Origin: Chaenocephalus aceratus
Lineage: Eukaryota > Chordata > Actinopteri > Perciformes > Channichthyidae
Reading direction: 5' to 3'
DNA: 64,000 nucleotides
Assembly: GCA_023974075.1 (NCBI GenBank)
Contig: CM043790.1
Span: forward strand, 23,340,626-23,404,625
Part shown: piece after piece, positions 12,561 to 24,479 of the stretch
Layout of the letters: every line of letters starts with the position of its first letter
Position numbering within the stretch: the stretch's first letter is position 1
Program-made: the position numbers and the translations under genes
The notes under the pieces: generated by a model
Databases searched by the model: none
Seen by the model: the letters and a program-made list of their open reading frames with translations, nothing else
What the model was told of the DNA's origin: nothing

Positions 12561-15500
12561 TCAACACCTGCAGCAACCCGGCTTGGGACTACACTGAGGA
12601 TTGCAGCAAGGCTCCAGGTCTGTGTCGACTCCTTTTGATATCTGGCTCTCTCCGAACACCATTGATGCCTCAAACTTTTCCTTGACTTGTATGATCTGCT
12701 GCAGCACGGCTTGGAGGTCAGGTTTTCCAAAAAGCTGGAGAGGGTAGTGCTCTGAGGGGTCGGCCTCCAGGTCGAAAAGGAGAGGGGGATCGTGGGCCTT
12801 CAGGACAGCAAATACTGGGCAGTCTTGATCTGGAGTAGTCCCACTGTGTGTAGCACCTGAGAACAAACATGGACAAATATGACTAATAATTTATAAATAA
12901 TTCAGTTCTGACTGTGATTATGCCTCTGGACATTTCTACTTGTTTTAAATGGCCTGCTGTACCTCGTGTATAGAAGTGGGCCTTGTACTTCCCTAGCCTG
13001 AGTGCAAACAGGCCATACATCTCACTGGGATCTGTGGGGTAGAACATCATGGTTTCCCTTTTACCCTGCAAAAGATGAGTAGATATAAAATTAAAAACAT
13101 TGTCTGTGTTTACACATTATTTTAGTCTATAGACTGTGAGCCATTACCTTTCCTTGGTTGATAAGGATATCTGTCATATCGACCCCGTCCAGCATCACCT
13201 GCGGTAGCTTGGCTCCTGCCAGACCTGCGATAGTGGGGAGGATATCTAGAGTGCTGGCCATCTCATGAGTCACACCTAAAGAGAGGCATACAGGGGGAAA
13301 AGGCAGTATTCACTAAAGACCCTGACACAAGGCACACACTTCTGGCCTTCAGGAAGCATTTGTTGCCCTGTTTTTGCAGTATGTTGCGGCTATCAGAGCA
13401 AATCAGCCTATTAAATTGGCAACAATTGGCCATAGACCAGTTGATTCTTTAATGAATTCAGTGTAAAGTGGTATGCTTTTAAATACAGTAGCTTAGTAAA
13501 AGTGACTGAAATAAGCAAAAGGGGACAAGGGAATATACACCAAGTGGTTTTAGCTCTTGATGTCTAAGAAATCCAGACCTGGCCTGATGGTGCCAGGCCA
13601 GAAGGCGATGGCCGGCTCCCTCATCCCCCCCTCATAAGTTGTGCCTTTTCCACACTTCAGAGGGCCAGAGCATCCTCCACCGGACATGCGCATCAGTTCA
13701 GGCCTAAAGAACAGAAATGAATAACACACCATTTGATAAAGGATACATTATCTCAAGGCATTAAATCAAAGATAAAAAAGGGCAAAGATAAAATGCAACT
13801 TCACCTTTGAACAGAGGAAAAATTAACAACTGTACCAATGCTATCAGAGTGGGAGATAAACATGTCTGCATAAGAAACTATAAAAGCAGGCGTCAAAAAC
13901 CAACCCATTGTCTGAAGTGAAGAATACGAGGGTGTTGTTGATCACTCCTGTTTTCTCCAGAGTTGTCAGTAGGTTTCCTATCGTGTTGTCAAACTCAAAA
14001 AGAGAATCTCCAAATCGGCCCCTTAAAGTACGCCCGGCGGCCTCCACTCCTGCATACTGGGGGTAGTGGGTGTGCTGTGGGAGGAATTAGAAGAAAGTGT
14101 TTTTGTTCTTATCTATCTACATGGGGGTTACAAAACAAATTGTTTTGTTTTGAAAACTCAAATGGACATGGACATGTTAAAATTGTTGATGCTTACATGG
14201 GACGGATAGTAGATGAAGAAAGGTTGTTTATTCTTTGCTGATGTGGCAATGAAATCGGTTGCAAAATCACTGTAAGCCCTTTCCAGTTCCAGGAAGTTGA
14301 CTGGTTGCTGCTTGATGACCTCATTGTGCATTAGTGGGACGGTGACAGTACCCACATCACAGAATCCAAAACACTTAATATCTGGAGGGAAACAAGTCAG
14401 GTTCCTACAGGGACCCTGGGAAAAACAGGGAGACAACAAATATTCTAGACAAAATCTCCCCATTTAATAATACTATCACATATTACGTCAGTCATTTTAG
14501 TTTGGAGCTAAATGTATTCACACTGACCATGTCGTGGGAGTAGGGGATCCCCAGGTAGTGGTCAAACCCCTGCCTGGTTGGAAGAAACATCCCATTGGCA
14601 CCAACTCCTAAGTGCCACTTCCCTATGGCTGCAGTAGCATAGCCCACAGGTTTCAGCACTTCAGCAATGGTGGTCTCATTCAGAGGAAGACCCCCTCTAG
14701 AACCTGGGTACAACACTCCTGGGTAGACACCTGAGCGGGTCTGATAACGCCCTGTCAACAACGATGCCCTGAAAAGACATCAAAACAGATAGAGACTATT
14801 ATTTAAAGACGACATGTATATGCTCATTGTCAAATTCATACTTGTATTTTCACTTTATTTTGATTGAAACAGTTCTTTAAAAATAACGTGTCTTAACAAA
14901 ATAATGCTGAATCTTAATTAAAGAATATGATAGAAGGTCAAATAAAATAGGTGTGTCTTATTTCTCCTGTGTAGTAATAATATCCGTGTATTTGGAGTAA
15001 CTGGGTAACATAACGCGGATACAAGCGGCCGAGATGGGTTTTCTCCACAGGGTGGCTGGCGTCTCCCTTAGGGATAAGGTGAAAAGTTCAGTCATCCGGG
15101 AGGGACTCGGAGTTGAACCGCTCCTCCTTCACGTCGAAAGGAGCCAGTTGAGGTGGTTCGGGCACCTAGTAAGGATGCCTCCCTAGGGAGGTGTTCCAGG
15201 CACGTCCAGCTGGGAAGAGACCAATGGATAGACCTAGGACCAGGTGGAGGGATTATATCTCTTCGCTGGCCTGGGAGCGCCTTGGGATCCCCCAGTCAGA
15301 GCTGGTTGATGTGGCCAGGGAAAGGAACGTTTGGGGCTCTCTGCTGGAACTGCTACCTCCGCGACCCGACCACGGATAAGCGGGAGAAGATGGATGGATG
15401 GGTAACATAACAAGAAAGCTATATAAAAAAAACACCTTAACCCTCCTGTTGTCTTCGGGTCAAATCTGACCGATTTACTACTTTCATCAATCATACATTT

Positions 15501-16307
15501 TTTGTTTTAGATTCGATTGCATTAAGGCTTTATGATATCCTTCACAGTAGACATTTGAACATACAAAATTGCTGATCACCACTTTCATTGAAGGGGGGGA
15601 CGACGACGACGGACGAAGACAATAGGAGGGTTGAATGATCTTAATTAAATACAAATATTTTTCTAAAATCTTATCATAATACAGATGTTATCAAAAAAAT
15701 GTGACATTATCAGAATGTGCACGAATAGCCTAAACGGTAATTTGTTGACGGTCCCTAAGTTAAACCCTGTGGTTTAGAGCAAGGCTTGGATAAGAGCCAT
15801 CTGTCCTCTGTCTTTGAAAATGAGGAACAATACGCCACTAGATCCGGATTGAATGTTGGAAATCAAACTTACCGCGGTGGTTTATGACATACAATTAATG
15901 GACTTAACGGGACAACAATATTAAAACGAGTGCACTGCAAATACATTAAAACGTATTTGTTTATATGGGACATTCTCTCCCGCTTACAGACAATAACATT
16001 AAATCAGTCAGCGTCGGTCCTGCATCATTACAGACAGCGCAGACACCATATACTGTATATTTAAAGTTAGACACCTGGACGGTGTGCACACGGGGCTGGT
16101 GCAGTAGAAGTCAGTGAACCGGAGCCCTCCAGCTGCCATCCGGTCCAGGTTTGGAGTGAGAGAACTGGGATGTCCATAACAACCCAAGTCCCCGAAACCT
16201 AAATCATCTGCAAAAAGGAGGACGAAATTCGGCGGTGAAGCCGAAGATGTCCAAAAAAGAAAAGGGCTTAAGAAGAAGAAGAAGAAGAAGAAGCCGATGC
16301 TATCCAT
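12561..16307 (-). CDS. arsa: Arylsulfatase A, complete, eight exons
   Basis: Lysosomal sulfatase that removes the sulfate of cerebroside 3-sulfate (sulfatide). Coding exons on the minus strand: 16307-16075, 14768-14528, 14415-14197, 14074-13905, 13703-13579, 13275-13148, 13065-12963, 12856-12561; all junctions are GT-AG and the phases join to 504 codons plus stop (human is about 507). Seen: [17 protein letters not shown] with metal-binding Asp pair; VCTPSR, where Cys74 matches human Cys69, converted to formylglycine; [42 protein letters not shown]; the Cys-rich C-terminus [12 protein letters not shown]; and an NLT glycosylation sequon in exon 3. The only in-frame ATG near the 5' end is at 16307. 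It opens a signal peptide MDSIGF7LSPFLF, whose seven Phe come from a TTC microsatellite. Intron 1 holds Rex3 and a piggyBac MITE. It is convergent with mapk8ip2. Confidence 0.97.
15015..15399 (+). mobile_element. Rex3/RTE LINE 3' fragment in arsa intron 1
   Basis: The 385-bp piece encodes the end of an RTE reverse-transcriptase polyprotein ([51 protein letters not shown]) and ends in the GATG-repeat tail of Rex3. It is flanked by a 12-bp duplication GGGTAACATAAC (15003-15014 and 15400-15411). It is antisense to arsa. Truncated, non-functional. Confidence 0.9.
15441..15630. mobile_element. piggyBac-like MITE in arsa intron 1
   Basis: The ends are CCCTCCTGTTGTCTTCG and the complement of CCCTCCTATTGTCTTCG. 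The left flank is TTAA (15437-15440) and the right flank is TTGA, one mutation from TTAA. CCC ends with TTAA targets fit piggyBac. It contains a CGA/GAC-rich stretch near the right end and no coding capacity. Confidence 0.75.
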
Positions 16308-16420
16308 ACTGAGTCCTCCTGCATCTGAAGACTTGCAGAACTTCCGCGTTAGGTCTCCTATCTGACCAAAACAAAACGTCACGTGTTCACTCGCGGAAAC
16401 TGGCGCGTTGACGTCAAGTG
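16308..16420 (-). promoter_or_regulatory. arsa 5' region with CLEAR-type E-box and CRE
   Basis: GTCACGTG at 16378-16385, about 70 bp upstream of the arsa ATG, matches the core of the CLEAR site (GTCACGTGAC) bound by TFEB at lysosomal genes. A full palindromic CRE TGACGTCA is at 16409-16416. The surroundings are CpG-richer than the flanks (GCGGAAACTGGCGCG). Position fits a TATA-less lysosomal promoter; transcription start not determinable here. Confidence 0.6.
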
Positions 16421-17339
16421 GGGCTAGGAAATGTAGTCCTATTTTGCAGCAGCCTAATGCATTGTTTTTTTTAAGTGAGGAAAATATAGCTGTTGCCTGT
16501 TTATGAAGAACAATGTGGACTCAATCTCCCCTTCTCCATAAAAAGGTAGGTGTTTACAATGTTAAACATGATAGCCTACTGGTTAAAGGCTCAGCTGTGT
16601 TTTGTTAGCAAATACCCCTCACCAATTGTTTGTATTACTATGAAATACTTTTGAAGACTCTCTTGTCCTGTGACTGTGCTACTGTGACTTTGATACTGTA
16701 GCAGGATACATACACAGTGTTTTTGCCTCTTGTGTGTTGAATGTGTTGTTTACCTCTGAAGTTGTTAGTCTAATGGCCTGCTGCTGAGTTTCAGTCCTCT
16801 CTGGCAACCTTAGTTTCTCCTACTGATTCGACCTGACACATGATCAACTGGGGAGGAATACAGCTGGTGCAGTGCTGCAGGACCCACCAGTCGAGGAGAT
16901 GTGTGTGGAGGCTTCGTCAGTGAGGTGGCCAGGAGCCCCGGCCACACGAGGACGATAACGGTGAGGCTGCCACTTGCGTGTAATATTCTGACGTGTGCTT
17001 GTATGAGAGAGAGAGAATGCGTGAGAATCCAAAGATAGCCCCACACATGTGTCATTTGAATCACCTGTTACTTCGATTTACAGGGGATGTATGCAAAGTA
17101 ATGCTGATATATGAAACAGAATCACTGAGAAGTGGCCTGCTCTTGCATTTCCAGCTCGTCCGATAATGGCTTTTTTCTTTGGTCCTGATGAATTATGCAA
17201 CACACACACACACTGTACCTTTCACTAGTGTGTGCGGGTGCGCCTGTGTGAGTGCGTGTGCCCATTCATGTACACAAATCAGTTAGCTTGCATGCTGTCC
17301 AGCATTCCGGAGCGTCCACACAGCAGCGTGCGTTGGCGG
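16421..17339. other. Intergenic space upstream of arsa
   Basis: No gene or recognised repeat. Short open frames on both strands have no recognisable content. A short CA run is near 17200. Confidence 0.5.
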
Positions 17340-17421
17340 TGGGCGTGTCTGAAGCTTGGGGATTTTTTGCGACCAACAACCAATCACATGAATCTCCCGC
17401 CCCCGACATACAAAGCAATAG
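17340..17421 (+). repeat. 82-bp fragment shared with the Harbinger-like MITE at 50.5 kb
   Basis: From TGGGCGTGTCTGAAGCTT to AAAGCAATAG this stretch is almost identical to 50480-50561, inside the complete MITE 50441-51031. Similarity stops at the left edge, and on the right exactly where the left inverted repeat of the 8.7-kb segment begins. Confidence 0.8.
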
Positions 17422-17600
17422 AGAGGCGAAGTCCCTCCCTTTCCGGGAGCCTCCATGGGACCCCGGAAGCGTAAAATTATACATTGAAGTCAATGGAGAG
17501 AGAAAGGTTATCATTTGATCCGTTTGAATTGTGCCACGAATGACACATATGATGTTTGTCAATTTAAAAGAATATTTTGCAAGTCAAAAAAATAAAAATG
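17418..17600 (+). repeat. Left outer inverted repeat
   Basis: It matches 25910-26093 in reverse complement with only a few differences (for example ATCATTTGATCC here against ATCTTTTGATCC there). It ends on the inside at AATAAAAATG. Confidence 0.85.
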
Positions 17601-18229
17601 GTCAGGGAGAGTCGAAGGCAGGCAGGGAGCTTTGCATGACATTCTTCTGGACGTGTTTCATTGTGATGACAGTAAGGGTGAGTCAATCTGTTTGTTGGAA
17701 AGACAGTAGTTGAGTGATTACTGAGAGAAAATTATTAGAAGAGATAATTATTCAAAGTGTTGTTACTTTAAAGTGTTGTTACTGACCTTTTTCTCTTTTA
17801 TTTCCTTTCCCTCACCTGTAACTGCTGAGACCCTGAGGAACATGCACACTGACCTGCCCTGGCAACCTGATTTCCACTGTACGTAATGGTATTTGGTTAT
17901 GGTATATTATTTATATACATCAAAGGCACAATGCACCCCCCAGAGACACACATGTATTGAGTGTGATATTTTGCATAGGTCAAGTGAAATCATCTTTACA
18001 CACTAGAAAACTGTAGGAGTGGCAACTTGTTTTGAAATTGAACTTTTAATATCCGATAATAAAGTTGATCTGTTTTCTTTATTCTTCTCTCTTCCCAGCT
18101 CCATCCATCACCATTCTCTGTTCCTGCAGGTCCTGCTTGCTAATCAATGCTTTATTTTTTTACACAATTACAAATAAAGTCAATGTATTGTATGACATGA
18201 AGTTGTGTTTCATTCGGAGTCAATAATAA

Positions 18230-18424
<195 letters not shown>

Positions 18425-18565
18425 ACCTACAGTTTCAAAGAGTTGCAATCCTACGTTATTATAATGATTAAACTGGTTCATGTGTCACTTAGTTTACTGA
18501 ACCGTGATGAATGAAAGAAATGAGTGAGGTAGTGGTTTAAAGAAGTTACAAAGACATTAATATAT

Positions 18566-19713
18566 AATAATAATAATACATTTTATTTCGAGGCGCCTTT
18601 CAGGACACCCAAGGTCGCCTTACAGTGCATTTAAAAGTGTTAAAACAGCTAAAACAAAAACGGAACACAATTTAATCGAACCGACAAGGCAATACAGCAG
18701 CATAAAAGCATAAAACAGGCCAGATAAGAGAGTGGAGTGACGGAGTGAGAGGGGGATCTGTGATAGCAGGTTGAATGTGTTTTAGAGTGAGTAGGCCAGT
18801 TTAAACAGGTGGGTTTTGAGGTGGGATTTGAATGTCGTGATGGAGTCAGACTGTTTGATGTGTGGAGGCAGAGAGTTCCAGAGCCTGGGCGCGGTGCAGC
18901 TAAAAGCCCTGGCTCCCATGGTGCTAAGGCGGGAGGTGGGGACAGTCAGGAGTCCGGCTGAGGATGAGCGCAGGGAGCGGGAGGGGGTGTATTCCTGGAG
19001 GAGGTTTGAGAGATAGGTGGGGGTGAGGTTGTTGAGGGCTTTGTATGTAAGCAGAAGGTTTTTGTAGACAATCCGGTGCTGAACAGGGAGCCAGTGAAGT
19101 TGGATGGGGATGATGCGGTCAGACGATTTGGTACAGGTAATGATCCGGGCAGCCGAGTTTTGAATGATTTGGAGTCTGTTGAGTAGTTTTGTGGGTAGGC
19201 CAGAGAGGATAGCATTCCAGTAGTCAATCCGGGATATGACAAATACCGTAACCAGGATTTCGATGCTGGATTGTGAAAGGGATGGGCGGAGTCTGGAAAT
19301 GTTGCGGATATGGAAGTAGGCAGTCCGGGTGATGTTTTTTATGTGGGGTGCAAACGAAAGGGTGCTGTCCAGGATGACGCCAAGGCTTTTGACTTGGCTG
19401 GTGAAGGATACAGGGAAGCCGTCGATCATGATGCTTGGGGGTGGGGTGGTTAGGATTTTGGAGAAGGTGTTTTTTGAGCCGATGAGCAGGGCCTCAGTTT
19501 TACTACCATTTAGCTTCAGGAAGTTCCTGCTCATCCAGCTCCTGATATCCTGGAGGCAGGTGGTGAGGGAGGTGGACGGGAGGGCGGTGTTGGGTTTGGT
19601 TGAGATATAGACTTGCGTGTCGTCAGCATAGCAGTGAAAGTGGATGCCATGGTGATGGAGGATTGTGACTAGTGGGAGGAGGTAAATGATGAATAGGAGT
19701 GGACCCAATACTG
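18566..19713 (-). mobile_element. L2-clade LINE, 5'-truncated, 308-codon open reverse-transcriptase remnant
   Basis: The minus-strand frame 19708-18782 is open for 308 codons: GPLLFIIYLLPL, catalytic YADD, MSRNFLKLNGSKTE, SLGVILDSTLSF, SAARIITCTKS, QLHWLPVQHRIVYK, ending LKTHLFKLAYSL and a stop. The 3' tail runs to an ATT-repeat at 18566-18580. A 10-bp duplication ATTAATATAT flanks it (18556-18565 and 19714-19723). 5'-truncated, so immobile. It lies inside the 8.7-kb segment. Confidence 0.88.
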
Positions 19714-20195
19714 ATTAATATATGAGTAACAGGTCAGTGTAAACACAAGCTTCTGTCAATTATGGATCATTCAAACTATATACAAATAATATGTAATAAA
19801 GTTCTAAAATAAGTATTCGGTATATTCCTTGATAGCTTTTGGAGAAGGTTGTTTTTAAGTTTACTAAAATCTATCGTTTCAACTGTTTCACTTTATAAAA
19901 AGGAACAGGTGAGTAGAGCATTATTGAGTTTCTTATTCTGTCAGTAAATTATCCAAATGAAATGTTTATCATTATTTTAGTCAACCCTAAACAAATTGAT
20001 TGTACCTTTTTAATAATGACCTTACATGGTTAAGTTAAATTAACTTCAGAAAATCAAATCTGTTCTGAGAAAAAACTAATAAATGTTTAAAGATAGGAAC
20101 TTGCTATGAAGGTAGATATGGTGCAAAATGCGAGAGCGTGAAAACCTGATGTGAGCACTTGCAGAAAAAAAATCTGTGCTTGTGTGCATACATTT

Positions 20196-20316
20196 ACACT
20201 TGTATAAAATATCCACGTAACTGTGAACCAAATGTACACTTGTATAAAATATCCACGTAACTGTGAATCAAATTTACACTTGTAAAAAATATCCACGTAA
20301 CTGTGAACCAAATTTG
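20196..20316 (+). repeat. Three 40-bp subterminal repeats in the left arm
   Basis: The unit ACACTTGTATAAAATATCC followed by ACGTAACTGTGAACCAAATGT (40 bp in all) occurs three times in direct succession. The right arm has the mirror set at about 24262-24384. Repeated subterminal motifs near the ends are common transposase-binding arrangements in DNA transposons. Confidence 0.85.
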
Positions 20317-20378
20317 AAGTCACAGAAGAAAAAAAAATGTTTTGTAGCTTGTAGGAAAAAAATGAACTTAGAGATTAA

Positions 20379-22072
20379 ATGTTGAAAAATGAAAAATACA
20401 CATTTTTTAAATATATTTTCCATTACAACTGCAACTTTATTTATTACAACCTCTCAAATCAGTCATTACAACTTGACGAATCTGCTCTGGGCAGTATAAA
20501 TCGACGAATCTGCGGTCTTGACTTTTGCTACACTTCTTGCGATAAATGTGTCGCAAAAGTAATTTTCACCTGTAGATGTGGGGGGAGGGGGGGGGGGGGG
20601 GTTGGAGCGAAGGGGCGGAGCTATCAGAAGGACGAGGCTCGGGTGACTGGAGACTGCGGGGCTAACGGTTCGTGTCGCTACCAGTCCGCTGACATGGCGC
20701 ATCAATGAACGGTACATTTTGGCCCATTACTTGCCCAGTATTACTTTGAATATTATTATTGTGATTGAGGATTAAATCCGCTTTGAAGACCACCGTTTTA
20801 TATCGTGCAGTTTAGAGGCAAAATAACGTCAGTTAGCCAGCTAACGATAGCTTTGTTGAGTTTATTCTAGCTAAACAATTGAACTGTACTGAAATAATGA
20901 CAAGTTTTATAATTGTCTTGGGCTCCTGCTGTGTTTTTAAAGCCTTTGTAAATTATCCATGCTATTTTCTATTTAGAACGAAGACTTCAGAATCTTAAAA
21001 TCCCTTAACGTTTGTATGCAATTGTGCTAAATTCAACTCTGGAATCAAGCAAATATTAATATGTTTGCATGACATTAGTTATTTATATTTTGCCATCACT
21101 GAACTATACGTTTAATACATTTAAGTCAAGCTAAGGTACATGTGTTACATGTGTACAGCTAGTTAGTGCTCTTACCGATGCCTCCTCCAAACAGCATAAT
21201 AACCAGACTGTATCATTAAAACTAAGTACCAGTTCTTGATCCTTGACTTTAGACAAACAATTCAAAAGACAACATGTATTTAAAGACCAATCTTTATTTG
21301 AAGGTGCCTCTTAACCTGAGATATTAGTTATACAGTAATAGTATTGACAATCTAAAAAAACTGAGCAACTCAACAGTCAACTTTATGTTTCTTATTGTCT
21401 CTAAAGCATTTATTATTTTCATTTTTCCCCTCTCATATTCAGTGTGGTGTCCAGAGGGCTGCAGAGACTTCAGGGAGAAACCTCCGTGTGATGGACGTCC
21501 TGTCTGTTGGTGTGGAGAGGACTGAGGGTCTTTCCTCAGCGAGGAGGACCAGGGCTGATGGAGGAGCCCATGCTGGGCAAAGCTGATACCAACTGCACAG
21601 GCCTAGTCTGTCACGTTATTTGACTAAATGTGTTTACTTATACATTTAATAGGTTTACACCTTCTGTCCATATGTGCTTTTTATTTAAAACATTTGATTA
21701 ACTTTTGGTTCACATTTCCAGAAATTGTATTTGTATTTGCACTCCTTTCGTCCATTATTCTTACTGAACATGTTAGATTACACATTCACATCTGACTGAA
21801 GATTGGCCCCATTTATTTGTGACGTTGCAAACTCTGCGGTACAAGGCACAAGTGATGTGAAGCTCATAAAGTGAGGCAAATAGAAATAATCAGCTGATGG
21901 AGTGTAGATGTGGAAATAGGTGCATTCGATCAGCTGACTATGTTTTTCGCCACACTTTATAAGCCTGACTATAACCACCCCTTCTCTGAGGTGCAGGCAG
22001 CGTCACAAACAAATGATGGTCCTGATAGACTACAAAAATATTCGGTATGCAGATCTTTGTTTTCACAATAAA
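20379..22072 (+). other. Candidate transcript unit from the left arm (inward)
   Basis: The left arm has an open frame 20379-20708 containing SINRRICGLDFCYTSCDKC and a Gly run from a poly-G tract, a GC box GGGGCGGAGC near 20613, and an exon-like end before GTACAT (a weak donor) at about 20709. A strong pyrimidine tract and AG precede TGTGGTGTCCAGAGGG at about 21443. That frame ends at 21586 (MDVLSVGVERTEG...GAHAGQS), and AATAAA follows at 22067-22072. In this copy the frame stops before the splice, so coding is doubtful. Confidence 0.35.
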
Positions 22073-22134
22073 AGTAGTTTCTTAGTGAATGTCTTGTACT
22101 GGTCTTAAAATCTCATAACATCAGCTTTTAATGT

Positions 22135-24190
22135 TCATCTTGGATGTTCTTCTTGACCCTCAGAGAAGGAGAAGATGTCGTGTCTTTCAGGCATGTCCTT
22201 TCCTAACAAAAATTACAGGAAACAAACATTATTGCAGAACAAGTGTGTTATTTATGAAAGAGGTGTGTTTGTGTGTTATGGGGCTGTTGATATAATTATT
22301 TTTTAATTGTAATACTTGATATCTGAAGGCGGAGCTTATACATCAGCTGATATGAAAAACAATTACAAGTTGGCCATTTGAAACATATTCCTGAAGACCT
22401 CTCACAATGTTTTCCTAAAAGATTGGTTTGACGGCCAAGCGCCAAAGTGATTATTTGTCTCGTCAGTTCTCAACCTATTCTGGTTTACTTGTGGATTAGT
22501 CATGTGGTAAACCTAGCAAAACTATGCTTTGTGTAGACGAATGTATCTGCCCCAAAACTATTTATGTAAACGTACAACATTTACATTTCTCTTTAGCAAC
22601 CAAGGTTATCGTAATTATTTTTTAATTGTAATCAGATTATGAAATTCATCAACATTGAAATATATGTTATTATCAAAATAATATTTAACTGTTATCAAAA
22701 CATAGTGCAACTGTAGAAGCTTGCTCTGTTGTCTCACTGAAAGAATAACTTTTACCACGTTTTTTACAGACAATATTGAGAGATAAATAGTAGCAGTTCT
22801 CACTATGTGTTAAATATCTTTGCCTTCAATACATTAAATTAGAAAACTGACAAAGTCATATTGCTTGTTAACATCTAAATGTGACTTTTTGCATGGAAAA
22901 ACCCCTCAACTGAACTGATGTGTAGGTGATCTAGTATTTAGTATTGTTTAATGGAATGTATATCAGTGTATTCAAGTCAATACTTCATTCATTTAAACCA
23001 ATATCTTTCTTGATTCTTTGTACAGTATGAAAAAAGAGTCTTAGTACCTGAGCTGAAGTTCACTGCTGTGAGGAGTCCAGTTCTGTCTCTCACTCTCTGG
23101 TCCAGCCTGTCTGCATCACCTGGACACCTTAAACAAACAGATATATATGTAAAGTACCATGTGTACAAACAATATAACTGATTCTCTTCTGTTGAACATG
23201 TTGGATTGTGTATTGTCCGAGTCAGGGTCCTTTTTATTTTACTGTAACTTTGGAAATTGTGTTACCAATGCTTACTGTTTATTTGATATCAATTTGTAAT
23301 ACAATTAATAAAAACAACAAGGTTTGGGTTCGTTATTCAGATGACTGTGACGTTAACTTGTAAGCTCAATAATGAACTCCAGCTCAACCAACCATATTGT
23401 AATATCTAAGTAATCATCTTGAAATATGACATTAATAATTGTAATATACACACATCTTATTGTGAGGTTGATTTCACATACACTACTTTGACGTTAGCTA
23501 AATAGAAAATAGCATGGATAATTTACAAAGGCTTTAAAAACACAGCAGGAGCCCAAGACAATTATAAAACTTGTCATTATTTCAGTACAGTTCAATTGGT
23601 TTTATTTTCATAAACGCTTATCAACCGTTAGTGCCAAAGCAGTAGGCTATAATATATGAATTACTGCTGTATAGACTACAACCACTACTTGTTTAGCTAG
23701 CATACACTCAACAAAGCTAGCGTTAGCTGACGTTATTTCGCCGCTAAACTGCACGATATAAAACGGTGGTCTTCAAAGCGGATTTAATCCTCAATCACAA
23801 TAATAATATTCAAAGTAATACTGGGCAAGTAATGGGCGAAACTTACCGTTGATTGATGCGCCATGTCAGCGGACTGGTAGCGACACGAACAGTAGCCCCG
23901 CTGTCATCCGGTTCGACCTGACTGTGACTGTGACTGACCCGAGCCTCGTCCTTCTGATAGCTCCGCCCCTTCGCTCCAACCCCCCCCCTCCCCCCACATC
24001 TACAGGTGAAAATTACTTTTGCGACACATTTATCGCAAGAAGTGTAGCAAAAGTCAAGACCGCAGATTCGTCGATTTATACTGCCACAGAGCAGATTCGT
24101 CAAGTTGTAATGACTGATTTGAGAGGTTGTAATAAATAAAGTTGCAGTTGTAATGGAAAATATATTTAAAAAATGTGTATTTTTCTGCAA
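22135..24190 (-). CDS. Candidate three-exon gene starting in the right arm, function unknown
   Basis: The minus-strand open frame 24190-23847 runs through the arm with SINRRICGLDFCYTSCDKC, a Gly-rich turn, and TSPLTWRINQ up to a strong donor G|GTAAGT. Exon 2 (23127-23048, acceptor AAG, donor GTACTA) encodes CPGDADRLDQRVRDRTGLL, and exon 3 (22202 to the stop at 22137-22135, acceptor TTAG) encodes GKDMPERHDIFSFSEGQ. The phases join with no stop, giving about 165 residues in all. I do not recognise a family. The Cys-spaced motif could be metal-binding. The start codon is unproven (an in-frame ATG near 24190 lies in the repeat-rich end). A non-coding transcript is equally possible. Confidence 0.4.
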
Positions 24191-24479
24191 GTGAACATTT
24201 AATCTCCAAGTTCATTTTTTTCCTACAAACTACAACATTTTTTTTTTTCTTCTGTGACTTCGAATTTGGTTCACAGTTACGTGGATATTTTTTACAAGTG
24301 TAAATTTGATTCACAGTTACGTGGATATTTTATACAAGTGTACATCTGGTTCACAGTTATGTGGATATTGTATACAAGTGTAAATGTAAGCACACAAACT
24401 CAGATTTTTTTTCTGCAAGTGCTCACATCAGGTTTTCACGCTCTCGCATTTTGCACCATATCTACCTTCATACTTGCCA

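Larger units (their letters stand above)
20105..24472. mobile_element. 4.37-kb palindromic element with ~0.9-kb inverted arms
   Basis: The left arm 20105-20976 and right arm 23498-24472 are inverted copies, the right one longer by an insertion near 23600-23700 and some changes near 23900. The termini are TATGAAGGTAGATATGG and its complement. The flanks carry CTTGC on both sides (20100-20104 and 24473-24477), a likely 5-bp target duplication; the reading TA + TGAAGG is also possible. The joined flanks read continuously through the SWIM gene relic, supporting insertion. The 2.5-kb centre holds exon-like pieces on both strands. No transposase recognised, so the class is unknown. Confidence 0.75.

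Noticed and set aside
15153..15410. Small + strand gene in arsa intron 1
   Set aside because: It is the 3' end of Rex3/RTE with a 12-bp target duplication.
16008..16382. Extended arsa N-terminus starting at 16382
   Set aside because: The codon there is GTG, not ATG, and lies in the E-box; the first in-frame ATG is at 16307 and gives a proper signal peptide.
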